A stretch of 64,000 nt of DNA from Aerococcus urinae (GTDB lineage: Bacteria; Bacillota; Bacilli; Lactobacillales; Aerococcaceae), in assembly GCF_001543175.1 (NCBI RefSeq), contig NZ_CP014161.1, positions 310,001 to 374,000 on the forward strand, given 5' to 3'. A program made the translations under genes and the position numbers. A model generated the notes under the pieces. That model saw only the letters and a list, made by a program, of their open reading frames with translations, did no database searches and was not told the origin of the DNA. This document shows, one piece after another, positions 7,443 to 16,322 of this stretch (its first letter is position 1; each line of letters opens with the position of its first letter).

Positions 7443-8990
7443 TTAATCTTTATTCATAGAGTGGATATATTTTTTACTAGTGGCTAAATCGTCTTCATCT
7501 AACAAGACCTTTACAGTATCTAGGGCTTGGAGTGTGGTATCACCATGTGGGGTGATACTTTGCCCCTTGCGCTCAATATTTAAGAGCAGGGCACTAGGCG
7601 GAAAGGCTAAGTCTTTAACGGCTAGCTGGTTAAATTGGGAGAGGACACTCACTTGGTAAGTGAGGCTAATTTTTTTCTTGGTGAGCTTTGTCGCTGCTTT
7701 GTCCTGCATCCGTTCATAAAGACTTTCATAAATAGGCGCCAGGCCCAGTCTTTCGCAGATGACATAGGCAAGGGCAGCCACAATGGCCAAGGGCAGGAGG
7801 TTGTTGAGATTGCCTACCATTTCCACAACGAGAATGATAGAAGTTAAGGGAGAGCGTACTACAGCCGTTAGAACCCCAACCATGCCTAAAACCATGAAAT
7901 TAGTTAATAAGGCTGAATCAATAGGAAGAAAAAGCTGAATAAGCATAAAAACGCTAGCCCCACTGAGACAACCAATGGCCAATGTAGGAAGAAAAATTCC
8001 GCCCGGAACCCCCGTGCTATAGCAAAAGGCGGTAAAGAAAATCTTGGCAAAGAGAATGATTAAGAGGAGCTTCAGGGAAAAGGGTTGGGCGATAAAGTCA
8101 AAAACCAGTTCATGCCCTGACCCGGTTATCCAAGAAAAACCATAGGAAACTAAAGCAGCCAATAGGAAACCGACCATCACTCGGTGAATTATTTTTGGAA
8201 AAAACTTTTGCATGGTGGTTTGCAAGGCTAAAAGTGACTTGGAAAAGCAATAGCCGATAAGAGCAGAGGCTATCCCCAAAAGGATAAGAGCAAAATAAAG
8301 TTTTAAGGGAAAGCTTTTTGGTGTTTTTAGGGCAAAGGAGGGCTGTAAACCAAATAGCGATTTAGAGATCAAGTCAGCCAGGATAGCTGAAATCAGGGCT
8401 GGAATTAAGATAAAGGAAGAAATACTCTTATGAATTTCTTCTAATACAAATAAGCTCGCCGCAATTGGAGCATTAAAGGCAGCGGCTAAACCGGCAGCGG
8501 CTCCGGCGGTAATTAAGAGGCGAGTGTCTTCAGGACTGGTCTGGCGTTTTTTACTGTAACCCTTAGCCACAGCCGCTCCGATTTGGATGGAAGGACCCTC
8601 ACGTCCTAAAGACATCCCGCTAATGATGGCAAAAAGCCCCCCTACAAATTTTGATAATAATAAGGAAAGAACCGGCATATTAAATTGTCCCAGTAATTCT
8701 CCCGTCACCTGAGGGATGCCACTGCCTCCAGAGAGGGGGGACCGTTTTAATAAGTAGCCGGTAACCCAAGCCATCAGGATGACCGTAATGATAGTTATAG
8801 CGATAAAGCTTAAATGATTTTGGCTAAAGAGCCAAGTGTGCCACTGGGAAGCATAGCCTAATAAATAGCGGTAGAGGACTGCGAAGAATCCCGCTAAGGC
8901 TCCTACGGCAATGGCCTCGATGATTGAGAGGGCGTGTGACTTAGCCACTTCGGTCTGCAATTTATTGGTTTTGAACGGACTTGTTTTCAC
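7443..8990 (-). CDS. ClC-family chloride channel or H+/Cl- exchanger with TrkA-C domain
   Basis: A 515-residue membrane protein. It has the ClC selectivity segments: G-S-G-I-P (about residue 93), G-R-E-G-P-S (about residue 129, whose glutamate is the gating/proton glutamate) and G-G-I-F-L-P (about residue 330). The gating glutamate suggests a voltage-gated or exchanger type that moves chloride against protons, helping acid or osmotic homeostasis. The C-terminal 80 residues resemble a TrkA-C (RCK-C) regulatory domain. The start is GTG; the ribosome site is weak. It is single, with the tandem hairpin repeats right after its stop. Confidence 0.9.
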   Translation of the reverse strand: MKTSPFKTNKLQTEVAKSHALSIIEAIAVGALAGFFAVLYRYLLGYASQWHTWLFSQNHLSFIAITIITVILMAWVTGYLLKRSPLSGGSGIPQVTGELLGQFNMPVLSLLLSKFVGGLFAIISGMSLGREGPSIQIGAAVAKGYSKKRQTSPEDTRLLITAGAAAGLAAAFNAPIAASLFVLEEIHKSISSFILIPALISAILADLISKSLFGLQPSFALKTPKSFPLKLYFALILLGIASALIGYCFSKSLLALQTTMQKFFPKIIHRVMVGFLLAALVSYGFSWITGSGHELVFDFIAQPFSLKLLLIILFAKIFFTAFCYSTGVPGGIFLPTLAIGCLSGASVFMLIQLFLPIDSALLTNFMVLGMVGVLTAVVRSPLTSIILVVEMVGNLNNLLPLAIVAALAYVICERLGLAPIYESLYERMQDKAATKLTKKKISLTYQVSVLSQFNQLAVKDLAFPPSALLLNIERKGQSITPHGDTTLQALDTVKVLLDEDDLATSKKYIHSMNKD

Positions 8991-9202
8991 TTTTTAGCCT
9001 TCTTTCTAGAGTGTTAATCGTCCAAGACGATATCACTTCCATTATAGCAAGGCTGTCAAGACGACGAGAAAAAACTCACTTAGAGCTTTTCAGAGCGACT
9101 GATGAAAAGTCAGGCTAATTCCAAATAAAATGAGGAAAATTCTTGAATTGCATCGGTCTATTTCGCAAAAAAGACAGAAAATGTTTCAATATTACAAAGT
9201 AT

Positions 9203-9219
9203 ATTACAGAAATATTACA
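9203..9219 (-). promoter_or_regulatory. WalR box, distal
   Basis: ATTACA-N5-ATTACA, the complement of TGTAAT-N5-TGTAAT, fits the WalR consensus TGTWAH-N5-TGTWAH. A third ATTACA lies at 9191-9196 with 6-nt spacing. The site is about 190 bp upstream of the predicted promoter. Confidence 0.65.
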
Positions 9220-9371
9220 GAGAAAGTGAATATTTTCGTCCAAAAATTGATTTGAAGAAAAAAGTACCCCAGGAAAGGGGCCATAGCAATATTTAATAAT
9301 TCTTTAAAAAGATATGGCTTATAAAAGATAAGCTTTTAATTTTTCACTAAGAAGGTGAAAATGAAATAATT

Positions 9372-9388
9372 TGTAATCGACTTGTTAC
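9372..9388 (+). promoter_or_regulatory. WalR box, promoter-proximal
   Basis: TGTAAT-CGACT-TGTTAC matches the WalR consensus TGTWAH-N5-TGTWAH at every defined position. It ends 21 bp before the TATAAT at 9410, so it covers the position just upstream of the poor -35. That is the usual place for a response regulator acting as activator. Confidence 0.75.
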
Positions 9389-9409
9389 CCAAAAAAATTC
9401 CCCAGCATA

Positions 9410-9415
9410 TATAAT
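9410..9415 (+). promoter_or_regulatory. Promoter -10 element of the LysM-CHAP gene
   Basis: A perfect TATAAT with no good TTGACA at the proper distance; the WalR box stands in its place. Confidence 0.6.
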
Positions 9416-9477
9416 AGATATTGTGAATAAATAGATTTTAATAAATTTTAAAAAATTTCTGGGGGTAAAACAGAATT

Positions 9478-10947
9478 ATGAAAAAGACAAAGAAAATCAT
9501 GTTAGGAACATCTGTACTGACTTCAGCGGCCTTGGCTGCTGTTATCGCACCAAATGTTGATGCGGCTGAATATACCATTAAGGTAGGAGACACCCTATCT
9601 GAGTTAGCACTTCAATTTAATACTACTATTGAAGAATTACGTGACGGTAACAACATTGAAGATGTTAACCTTATCTTCGCTGGGGAAACCTTAGACGTTC
9701 CTTCTGCAGAAACACCTCAAGCTTCTAATAAAAAAGAAGTTAAAGCTGAAAAACCAGCACCAGCACCTGCTGCAAAAACCACTACTAGCCAAACTGCAGA
9801 TGCTAATGGCGTTTACACGGTTGTTGCTGGAGACACTTTAAACAAAATTGCTGCTCAATTTAACACCACTGCTCAAGCCATTCGTGATTTGAACGGTTTA
9901 CAAGGGGACTTAATCTTAATTGGTCAACAATTACAAGTGAAAGTGGCTTTACAAGAAAGCCCAGCTCCAGTTGCTGAATACCAAGCAGCTCCTCAAGCTT
10001 CAGTTGTTGAAGAAGAAAAATTAGTTACTGAACTTCCTGAAGTGACTGCCAATGAAGGACATGTAGAAGAAAAGGTCAGTCCAGTTGAAGCACCAACAAG
10101 TCCAGAAGTGGCAGAAGCAGAAGTCGCTCCTGAAACAGAAGTTGTTGAAGCAGAAGTCGCTAGCCCAGCTCCAGCCAAAGAAGTAAAAGTTGAAGAAACT
10201 GTAGTTAGTGAAGCTGCTCCAGCAAAAGAAGCTGCTGAAAAAGCTCAGGCAGAACAAGCGCAAGTCCAAGCTGCTAAAGAAGCGCAAGTTCAAGCAGAAC
10301 AAGCAGCTAAAGAGGCAGAAGCTCAAAAAGCTGCTCAAGCCGCTAAGGAAGCTGAAGCGCAAAAGGCCGCTCAAGCGCAAGCCCAAGCGGAACAAGCTGC
10401 CAAGGAAGCCGAAGCCCAAAGAGCCGCTCAAGCCGCTAAGGAAGCTGAAGAACAAAAGGCAGCCCAAGCTGCTAAACAAGCTGAAATTGAAAAGGCTCAA
10501 TTACAAGCCCAAACTTACCAAGCAGCTAATACCCAAGTCCAAGCCCAACCAGTAAGCACAAACAATGCGACTGTCTTATCTGCTTACGATGGGAGTGTTG
10601 ACCCACGTGGTTTAGCTCCAGCAGGACAATGTACTTATTATGTGATTAACCGCCTACATGCCTTAGGCAAACCAGTTCCTGGTCCTATGGGTAACGCTAA
10701 CCAGTGGGCATATACTGCAAGTAATCATGGTATCCCAGTATCAAATACACCAACCGTCGGCTCTGTGGTTTCCTTCCCAGCCGGTGTTGCAGGTGCATCT
10801 GGTTATGGCCACGTTGCCTTTGTTGAAGGGGTTAACCCAGATGGTTCCATCCGTATTTCAGAAATGAACTTCGGTGGTTCACCAAACGTGACTTACCGTA
10901 CCGTTGATGCTGGTTCTGCAGCAGCCTCATCCTACATCCATTTCTAA
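9478..10947 (+). CDS. Secreted LysM-CHAP peptidoglycan hydrolase
   Basis: A 489-residue secreted protein. A signal peptide (1-29, ending V-D-A-A) is followed by LysM domains at about 31-74 and 111-155, each with V-x-G-D-T-L. A long Ala/Glu/Lys/Gln-rich region (about 190-350) precedes a CHAP domain (about 375-489). CHAP Cys385 (in G-Q-C-T-Y-Y) and His445 (in G-Y-G-H-V-A-F-V-E) are the expected catalytic pair of an amidase or endopeptidase. LysM holds it to the wall and CHAP cuts peptide stems, probably for growth or cell separation. It lies directly upstream of walR behind two WalR boxes, so it is probably a member of the WalR regulon. The coiled linker is low complexity. Confidence 0.93.
   Translation: MKKTKKIMLGTSVLTSAALAAVIAPNVDAAEYTIKVGDTLSELALQFNTTIEELRDGNNIEDVNLIFAGETLDVPSAETPQASNKKEVKAEKPAPAPAAKTTTSQTADANGVYTVVAGDTLNKIAAQFNTTAQAIRDLNGLQGDLILIGQQLQVKVALQESPAPVAEYQAAPQASVVEEEKLVTELPEVTANEGHVEEKVSPVEAPTSPEVAEAEVAPETEVVEAEVASPAPAKEVKVEETVVSEAAPAKEAAEKAQAEQAQVQAAKEAQVQAEQAAKEAEAQKAAQAAKEAEAQKAAQAQAQAEQAAKEAEAQRAAQAAKEAEEQKAAQAAKQAEIEKAQLQAQTYQAANTQVQAQPVSTNNATVLSAYDGSVDPRGLAPAGQCTYYVINRLHALGKPVPGPMGNANQWAYTASNHGIPVSNTPTVGSVVSFPAGVAGASGYGHVAFVEGVNPDGSIRISEMNFGGSPNVTYRTVDAGSAAASSYIHF
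10228..10500 (+). repeat. In-frame Ala/Glu/Gln/Lys-rich tandem repeats in the LysM-CHAP gene
   Basis: Degenerate repeats of about 33 bp encode units like K-E-A-E-A-Q-K-A-A-Q-A-A. They probably form a stalk that lets the CHAP domain cross the wall. Repeat number may vary between strains. The base composition opens long false reading frames on both strands. Confidence 0.75.
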
Positions 10948-10960
10948 TAAATCAAGTAAT

Positions 10961-10994
10961 AAAAAACGAGTGTTTACCCCACTCGTTTTTTATT
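10961..10994 (+). terminator. Terminator of the LysM-CHAP gene
   Basis: AAAAAACGAGTG pairs with CACTCGTTTTTT around a small loop. Confidence 0.88.
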
Positions 10995-11025
10995 TAGTCA
11001 AATTTTATGGATGATACATGATTAT

Positions 11026-11061
11026 AAGCGAGCTTTTGGCACCACCAAGACTCGCTTTTTT
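11026..11061 (+). terminator. Second terminator between LysM-CHAP and walR
   Basis: AAGCGAG plus inner TTGG pairs with CCAA and CTCGCTT, followed by a T-run. Only about 30 bp separate it from the previous terminator, so it is probably a backup that isolates walR. Confidence 0.65.
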
Positions 11062-11104
11062 GCTTAGAAGCCATGCGAGAAGTCAGAAATAAAAGGGCCA
11101 GCAT

Positions 11105-11132
11105 TGGTTTTTCACCCTTTTCACGGTATAAT
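11105..11132 (+). promoter_or_regulatory. Probable promoter of the wal operon
   Basis: TTGGTT-N16-TATAAT, about 200 bp upstream of walR. The remaining leader to 11332 has no gene. It holds the perfect palindrome TGTAACTGTTACA at 11303-11315, shortly before the AAGGAG site. Confidence 0.55.
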
Positions 11133-11332
11133 GTATAAATTAGAGAGTAATCTATTGACCATTCTTTGTCGACCCTGCCGCAGTGGTTGACTTAGATTGG
11201 TGGAAATAGGGAAATTTAGATGGAAAATTGAAGTTCTTAAACTAAAACGGGTTCCAGTCATACGATGCTTATGGTTTTTCTTCTAGCCATATCGTCATCT
11301 GCTGTAACTGTTACACTTAAGGAGTTTTAATA

Positions 11333-12040
11333 ATGAAAAAAATTTTAGTCGTTGATGATGAAAAACCAATTTCAGATATCATTACCTTCAACCTTCAAAA
11401 GGAAGGCTATGATACCCTGGCAGCTTTCGATGGCGAAGAAGCCTTAGAAAGCTTTGCCAGCTACCAACCCGACCTTATTGTTTTGGACTTAATGTTGCCT
11501 AAAAAAGACGGCTTGGAAGTGTGCCGTGAGATCCGTAAGACCAGCAGTGTTCCCATCATTATGTTAACCGCTAAGGGTGAAGAAATTGACAAGGTGCTCG
11601 GCTTGGAAATGGGAGCCGATGACTATGTGACCAAGCCCTTTTCCAACCGGGAGCTTTCAGCACGGATTAAGGCCAACCTCCGCCGTTCTCAGGTTAACGT
11701 TGAGGCTGCAGAAGAAAAAGAAGAAAGTAATGAATTAAATGTCGGTAACCTAACCATTCATGAAGATGCCTACTATGTGTCTAAAAATGGTAAGGAAGTT
11801 GACCTGACCCACCGTGAGTTTGAACTCCTTCATTACCTATCCAAGCACTTAGGCCAAGTCATGACCCGAGAACACCTCTTGCAGACGGTATGGGGCTATG
11901 ACTACTTTGGCGATGTTCGGACCGTGGACGTGACCGTGCGTCGTCTACGTGAAAAGATCGAGGACACCCCCAGCCATCCTAAATTACTCATGACCCGCCG
12001 TGGGGTGGGGTATTATCTCCAAGATAATGACCAGGAGTAG
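11333..12040 (+). CDS. walR: WalR response regulator (essential cell-wall two-component system)
   Basis: A 235-residue OmpR/PhoB-type regulator. The receiver domain (1-120) shows the acidic pocket V-D-D-E and phospho-acceptor Asp52 in L-D-L-M-L-P; T and K of the switch are in M-L-T-A and V-T-K-P-F. The winged helix (about 130-230) ends [14 protein letters not shown], characteristic of WalR/YycF. It controls autolysins and wall metabolism through TGTWAH-N5-TGTWAH boxes. It heads the operon walR-walK-walH-walI-DUF2207-walJ; walK follows after 6 bp. Confidence 0.97.
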   Translation: MKKILVVDDEKPISDIITFNLQKEGYDTLAAFDGEEALESFASYQPDLIVLDLMLPKKDGLEVCREIRKTSSVPIIMLTAKGEEIDKVLGLEMGADDYVTKPFSNRELSARIKANLRRSQVNVEAAEEKEESNELNVGNLTIHEDAYYVSKNGKEVDLTHREFELLHYLSKHLGQVMTREHLLQTVWGYDYFGDVRTVDVTVRRLREKIEDTPSHPKLLMTRRGVGYYLQDNDQE

Positions 12041-12046
12041 GAAGCA

Positions 12047-13918
12047 ATGAAGGAAAAACAAGAAAAATCGAAAATTTCCTTTCTTAATTCGATTCATTTA
12101 AAGATTCCTTTGGTCATTATCTTGCTCTTATTACTTGGTTTGCAATTTGCCGGGGCGTATTTTATCCAACAATTGGAACAGGAAATGATGCGCAGCTTTG
12201 ATGATCAAATGAATGTGCAAATTGGCTTCTTGGAGGATAGTGTTCGCCCCATTATTCAAAATGAAGATAATAAGACGAGTGACCAACAGGCGCAATTAAT
12301 TAATTCATTGCGTCGTTTTAATGTTAGCAATGTTTTAGAAACCTTGGTGGTTGATGATAAGGGACAGATTCTAGCTTCAAGCAACCCCAGCAACCAGGCC
12401 AATGTGGGCCAACAAACGACTGATAACATGATCCGTACAGTTCTCTATAATAATACCAGTCTGAGTAAGGAAATGTATGATAATGAAGAGAACTTACGAA
12501 TTAAACAATATGTTGTCCCTATTTTTTCATCGGATAATTCCGGTCTTTTGATCGGGGTTTTAAGTGTGACGGTCAACATTGAAAGCGTCTACAACCAAGT
12601 GCAAAATACGGGATTGATTTATATCACTTCATCGGGCTTGGCCTTGGTCTTTTCCATCTTACTGGCGGTCTTAATCTCTAGAGGGATTACCGGCCCAGTC
12701 CAAGAAATGACCAATCAAATTGAGAAGATTGCCGATGGAAATTATAGTGACCAGGTTAAGGTCTATAGTAATGATGAGATGGGTGTTTTAGCCCAGTCGA
12801 TTAACTATCTATCAGTTCGAGTACGCGAAGCCCAAGAATCCACGGAATCTGAACGCCAACGGCTAGACTCGGTCTTAAAACATATGACCGATGGCGTGAT
12901 TGCCACTGACCGCCGTAGCCGGGTCATGATTACCAATAACCGGGCCTGTGAATTAATCGGCAAAAAAGAAGCTGAAATTATGGGTCATTCCATTATGGAA
13001 GTCCTTAATTTAAGGGATAAATATACTTTCCGTGAGTTATTGAATAGTGAAAGTGATATTTTAATGCATTTTACTTCTGATGATGGCCAAGAATCCATTA
13101 TTAAGGGTGAGTTATCTGTCATCCAAAGGGAGTCGGGCTATGTCAGTGGTCTAGTTTGGGTCTTAACCGATGTGACTGAGCATGAAAAGATTGAACGTGA
13201 CCGCCGCCAATTTGTTTCTAATGTTTCTCATGAATTGCGGACGCCCTTGACCAGTGTCAGATCCTACAGTGAAGCCCTGGCTGATGGCGCCCTTAAGGAT
13301 TCTGAATTAGCGGTAGAATTTCTCGGTGGCATTCGAAGGGAAACCGATCGCATGATTCTAATGATTAGTGACCTCTTGAACCTTTCCAGGATGGACTCTA
13401 ACCGCCAGGAAATGAACCTGGAATTGATCGATTTCCAAGGCTTAGTCAACCATATCTTGGACCGCTTCGATATGATGATTCAATCAGAGGATTATGTCAA
13501 TGAAGAATACCATATCCAACGCGAATTAACCAAGTCACCGATCTGGGTGGAGGCTGACCAAGACCGCCTCACCCAAGTGATTGATAATATCTTAAACAAC
13601 GCTATCAAGTATTCACCGGATGGGGGGACGATTACGGTCCGTCTCATGACCACTCATAACGAGGCCATATTAAGTGTTCAAGACCAAGGACTAGGTATTC
13701 CACAAAAAGCTCTTGGACATGTTTTCGACCGTTTTTACCGGGTAGATAAGGCTCGGTCTCGCCAACAAGGTGGTTCAGGACTCGGTTTGGCTATCGCTAA
13801 GGAAGTTGTGGAATTACATCACGGAAAAATTTGGGCCAATAGTATTGAGAATAAGGGATCAACCTTCTTTATTTCTCTGCCCTTTGAACCTGATATGGGA
13901 GAGGATGATTGGGAATAA
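12047..13918 (+). CDS. walK: WalK sensor histidine kinase
   Basis: A 623-residue membrane kinase. Membrane helices at about 18-39 and 188-210 enclose an extracellular PAS-like sensor domain. HAMP (about 210-262), PAS (about 270-370), HisKA with phospho-accepting His395 in V-S-H-E-L-R-T-P, and the ATPase domain (N-box N-N-A-I-K-Y-S-P, D-Q-G-L-G-I-P) follow. It phosphorylates WalR in response to wall or lipid II state. Two membrane helices with an extracellular domain fit the Bacillus/Staphylococcus/Enterococcus type, unlike the one-helix streptococcal kinase. The last A of its stop codon is the first base of walH's ATG. Confidence 0.97.
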   Translation: MKEKQEKSKISFLNSIHLKIPLVIILLLLLGLQFAGAYFIQQLEQEMMRSFDDQMNVQIGFLEDSVRPIIQNEDNKTSDQQAQLINSLRRFNVSNVLETLVVDDKGQILASSNPSNQANVGQQTTDNMIRTVLYNNTSLSKEMYDNEENLRIKQYVVPIFSSDNSGLLIGVLSVTVNIESVYNQVQNTGLIYITSSGLALVFSILLAVLISRGITGPVQEMTNQIEKIADGNYSDQVKVYSNDEMGVLAQSINYLSVRVREAQESTESERQRLDSVLKHMTDGVIATDRRSRVMITNNRACELIGKKEAEIMGHSIMEVLNLRDKYTFRELLNSESDILMHFTSDDGQESIIKGELSVIQRESGYVSGLVWVLTDVTEHEKIERDRRQFVSNVSHELRTPLTSVRSYSEALADGALKDSELAVEFLGGIRRETDRMILMISDLLNLSRMDSNRQEMNLELIDFQGLVNHILDRFDMMIQSEDYVNEEYHIQRELTKSPIWVEADQDRLTQVIDNILNNAIKYSPDGGTITVRLMTTHNEAILSVQDQGLGIPQKALGHVFDRFYRVDKARSRQQGGSGLGLAIAKEVVELHHGKIWANSIENKGSTFFISLPFEPDMGEDDWE

Positions 13919-15393
13919 TGCGAAAATTTTGGACAAACTTGCCTCATTTTCTATTAACCTTTTTAGTCTTACTGAGTATCTTTTTCTCCCTTAATATTAT
14001 TGGGCCTTTCACTAACTTATCTAGTAATTGGTCAGGGGATGAGGGGATGGAAGCGAAAACCACTGCCCTGACCCCGACTCAAATAGCTAATCCGGGGGAT
14101 AAGACGCCGCTCTTAAAAGTATTCCGGCCAGTTTCTTTGGTCTACACGGATGGAGAAGGCTTTTGGCAAAGCCGGGAAGCCAATTTGTTAACCCACTTTA
14201 ATGAGAAGATGACCCAGTTAAAAGTGGATAAGCTTGACTTGGAAAGTCTTAAGAAAGAATCACTGGCTGACTATATCCAAGAAAGTCATAATAAGGAAAT
14301 GATCGAGCTGGAGTACGCGGATCAGATCCCTCTCCAACTTTTGGGCTTGACCAGTGATGACATTAGTGGTGAATTGGGACAAATTCCCATCAACCTCATC
14401 TCCTATCCCCGGGATAGTCAAATTCTTTACTTGATTGACCGGGAAGAGGGCCTGGTCTATAGTCTGCCTTTAAAAGCGCCGGCTAACTTTGATGACTTGA
14501 AGACTAGTATCGATGAGAATAAGAGTGGTTTTAAGCCAGTTAAGCGGGTTGATTTGAAAACTCCTTACCACTACTTGCTCGATGACAAGGTTGAGGTTAA
14601 GGCCTTATCCTACATTTTGGAACGTCAATCCAATGCTGCCTACTTGCAGCTCTTATTTAACCTTCCTGACCAAGTCAATGATTATAGTGATGTTGAGTCT
14701 GCTCGCTACTATACTGAAAACAAGGGTTTAGTCATTAATAATAGTAATTTTGAAATCTTATTCAACCAAACCGTTGACTACGAGCTTAATACTGATCCCT
14801 TGTCGGTCATCTTACAAGCCTACAATGACCTCCAACGCATCCAGGCCAATAATGATAATTGGATCTATAGTCAATATAACCATAAAGAAAAGAATGTCAC
14901 CTTTAGAAAAGTCGTTGGCGGCATTCCTATTTACGGGTCTAATTTTGTTTCACGAATCCGAATTGGTTTTCCTAAGGACCATACCCTACAAGCTAAATTT
15001 TCAGCACTCAATATTCAAACGCCCTTGAATGATTTGACGGAAAATTTTGAAATGCAACCGGCTACCAGTATTATGAAATTGCTTGAAGTCAACCATATTA
15101 GCAGTAAGGATATTGATTCGATAAATATTGGCTATTACTGGGTACCTAGCTCCAAGTCCAATCGTTTAATTTCCTTAGTGCCTTGTTGGATGATTGAAAA
15201 AGATGGAACCTATTTTATGTTAGATGAACTAGTCGACATGACAAAAAATGAGGCTTATGTGACACGGAATACGGCAAACGACGTTCCGGTCTATATCAAA
15301 CACAATCGCAGCGACCAGGAGGCCCAACCAGCAGAAGTTGATAGTAATAATGAAGAAGTCTTTAAAGAAATGAACCAGGCTCAGAGCCGTTAG
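13918..15393 (+). CDS. walH: WalH (YycH), regulator of WalK
   Basis: A 491-residue protein with one N-terminal membrane helix (about 9-27) and a large extracellular domain, matching YycH in size, topology and position. With WalI it contacts WalK in the membrane and tunes its activity: inhibitory in Bacillus, activating in Staphylococcus. The frame runs three codons upstream to a TTG, but the ATG at 13918 overlaps the walK stop as TAATG, a clear coupling arrangement. Sequence of this family diverges fast, so identification rests largely on gene order and architecture. Confidence 0.9.
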   Translation: MRKFWTNLPHFLLTFLVLLSIFFSLNIIGPFTNLSSNWSGDEGMEAKTTALTPTQIANPGDKTPLLKVFRPVSLVYTDGEGFWQSREANLLTHFNEKMTQLKVDKLDLESLKKESLADYIQESHNKEMIELEYADQIPLQLLGLTSDDISGELGQIPINLISYPRDSQILYLIDREEGLVYSLPLKAPANFDDLKTSIDENKSGFKPVKRVDLKTPYHYLLDDKVEVKALSYILERQSNAAYLQLLFNLPDQVNDYSDVESARYYTENKGLVINNSNFEILFNQTVDYELNTDPLSVILQAYNDLQRIQANNDNWIYSQYNHKEKNVTFRKVVGGIPIYGSNFVSRIRIGFPKDHTLQAKFSALNIQTPLNDLTENFEMQPATSIMKLLEVNHISSKDIDSINIGYYWVPSSKSNRLISLVPCWMIEKDGTYFMLDELVDMTKNEAYVTRNTANDVPVYIKHNRSDQEAQPAEVDSNNEEVFKEMNQAQSR

Positions 15394-15407
15394 AGGGAGG
15401 AAGTCTT

Positions 15408-16307
15408 ATGAATTTTCGTCAAATTGAAAATATATTGATTATTGTCTTTCTCGCCTTAAATATCTTCCTGGCCTATATTCTCTTTGGAAAGAGCTTTATG
15501 GAGACGACTTCTATCCAGTCCAACATTAATATCCAACAGGAATTAAAGAATAATGAAGTGACCATGAACTTTAGCCCTTCTTCAGATGACGTCCAGTTGC
15601 CACTGATTGCAGGCAAACAAAGTCGCCTATCCACCGATGGAGGAGACCGTGCCAAGGAACAGAAGTTAGAGTGGCGGGATTCGACTGAGGAACTCTATGG
15701 CGAGTTCAAAAATCCGATTAAGTTACCCGCGCTGACAGAGAACAATGTGGAAAACCCTACCCAGTTGTCCCCAGAGGCCTTAAAGCCGATCGAGGACTTG
15801 TTAGCTTCTGGAGCGATTGAGCATGGCCAAGAATATCACTTTTTGATCTATAACCGCCAACGCAAAATTATTTACTATGGGCAAAACACCTATGCCGACA
15901 GACTGGCCATGGATTCTAGTGCTGAATTACTATTTCACTTAAATGATCAAAATGAAATCGTCTCCTATGAATTGAGCCATGTCCATGACGTGAGCCCACA
16001 AGGCGAAGAACGCCCTTTGATCACCCAAAAGAATGCCATTGATAACTTATATCTTTATAATGAGATCCCTTCCAAGGCCAATATTTTGTCAGCCAATATT
16101 TGTTACCAGCAAACTTTATCAGTTGATGATATTATTGTTTTTAAACCGGTTTGGGCCATTATGATGCAGTTGGATGACCATACCACTAAAACCACCTTTG
16201 TTGATGCCATTAATGGGACGATCGTTCAAAATGCCCCCGCTTCTCAGCCAGTTAATCCCTCAAGTGATGGCGACAAGGCGGGGAGTCAAAATCGTCAAGC
16301 CGCCTAG
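15408..16307 (+). CDS. walI: WalI (YycI), regulator of WalK
   Basis: A 299-residue protein with an N-terminal membrane helix (about 8-26) and an extracellular domain ending in a Ser/Pro/Asn-rich tail. It matches YycI, the membrane partner of WalH. The opening M-N-F-R-Q-I-E-N-I-L-I-I-V-F-L is family-typical. A GAGGGAGGAAG site precedes its ATG, 14 bp after walH. It has the same role in adjusting WalK, inferred from the family and operon position. Confidence 0.92.
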   Translation: MNFRQIENILIIVFLALNIFLAYILFGKSFMETTSIQSNINIQQELKNNEVTMNFSPSSDDVQLPLIAGKQSRLSTDGGDRAKEQKLEWRDSTEELYGEFKNPIKLPALTENNVENPTQLSPEALKPIEDLLASGAIEHGQEYHFLIYNRQRKIIYYGQNTYADRLAMDSSAELLFHLNDQNEIVSYELSHVHDVSPQGEERPLITQKNAIDNLYLYNEIPSKANILSANICYQQTLSVDDIIVFKPVWAIMMQLDDHTTKTTFVDAINGTIVQNAPASQPVNPSSDGDKAGSQNRQAA

Positions 16308-16322
16308 GAAGGAGATCAAACC

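Larger units (their letters stand above)
8991..9477 (+). promoter_or_regulatory. Regulatory region of the LysM-CHAP gene
   Basis: This 487-bp AT-rich gap has no gene. It holds two WalR-type boxes (listed separately), a -10 TATAAT at 9410-9415 without a clear -35, and an untranslated leader of about 55 nt. A GGGGGT ribosome site at about 9461-9466 precedes the ATG by roughly 11 nt. The left 150 bp, next to the divergent ClC gene, shows nothing I can name. Confidence 0.6.

Noticed and set aside
10021-10500. Long minus-strand frame (159 codons) and a plus-strand Lys-rich frame (10208-10555) inside the LysM-CHAP gene
   Set aside because: Both come from the repetitive Ala/Glu/Gln/Lys codons. They have no ribosome site, and their composition (Phe/Ser/Leu or Lys/Leu only) is not protein-like.
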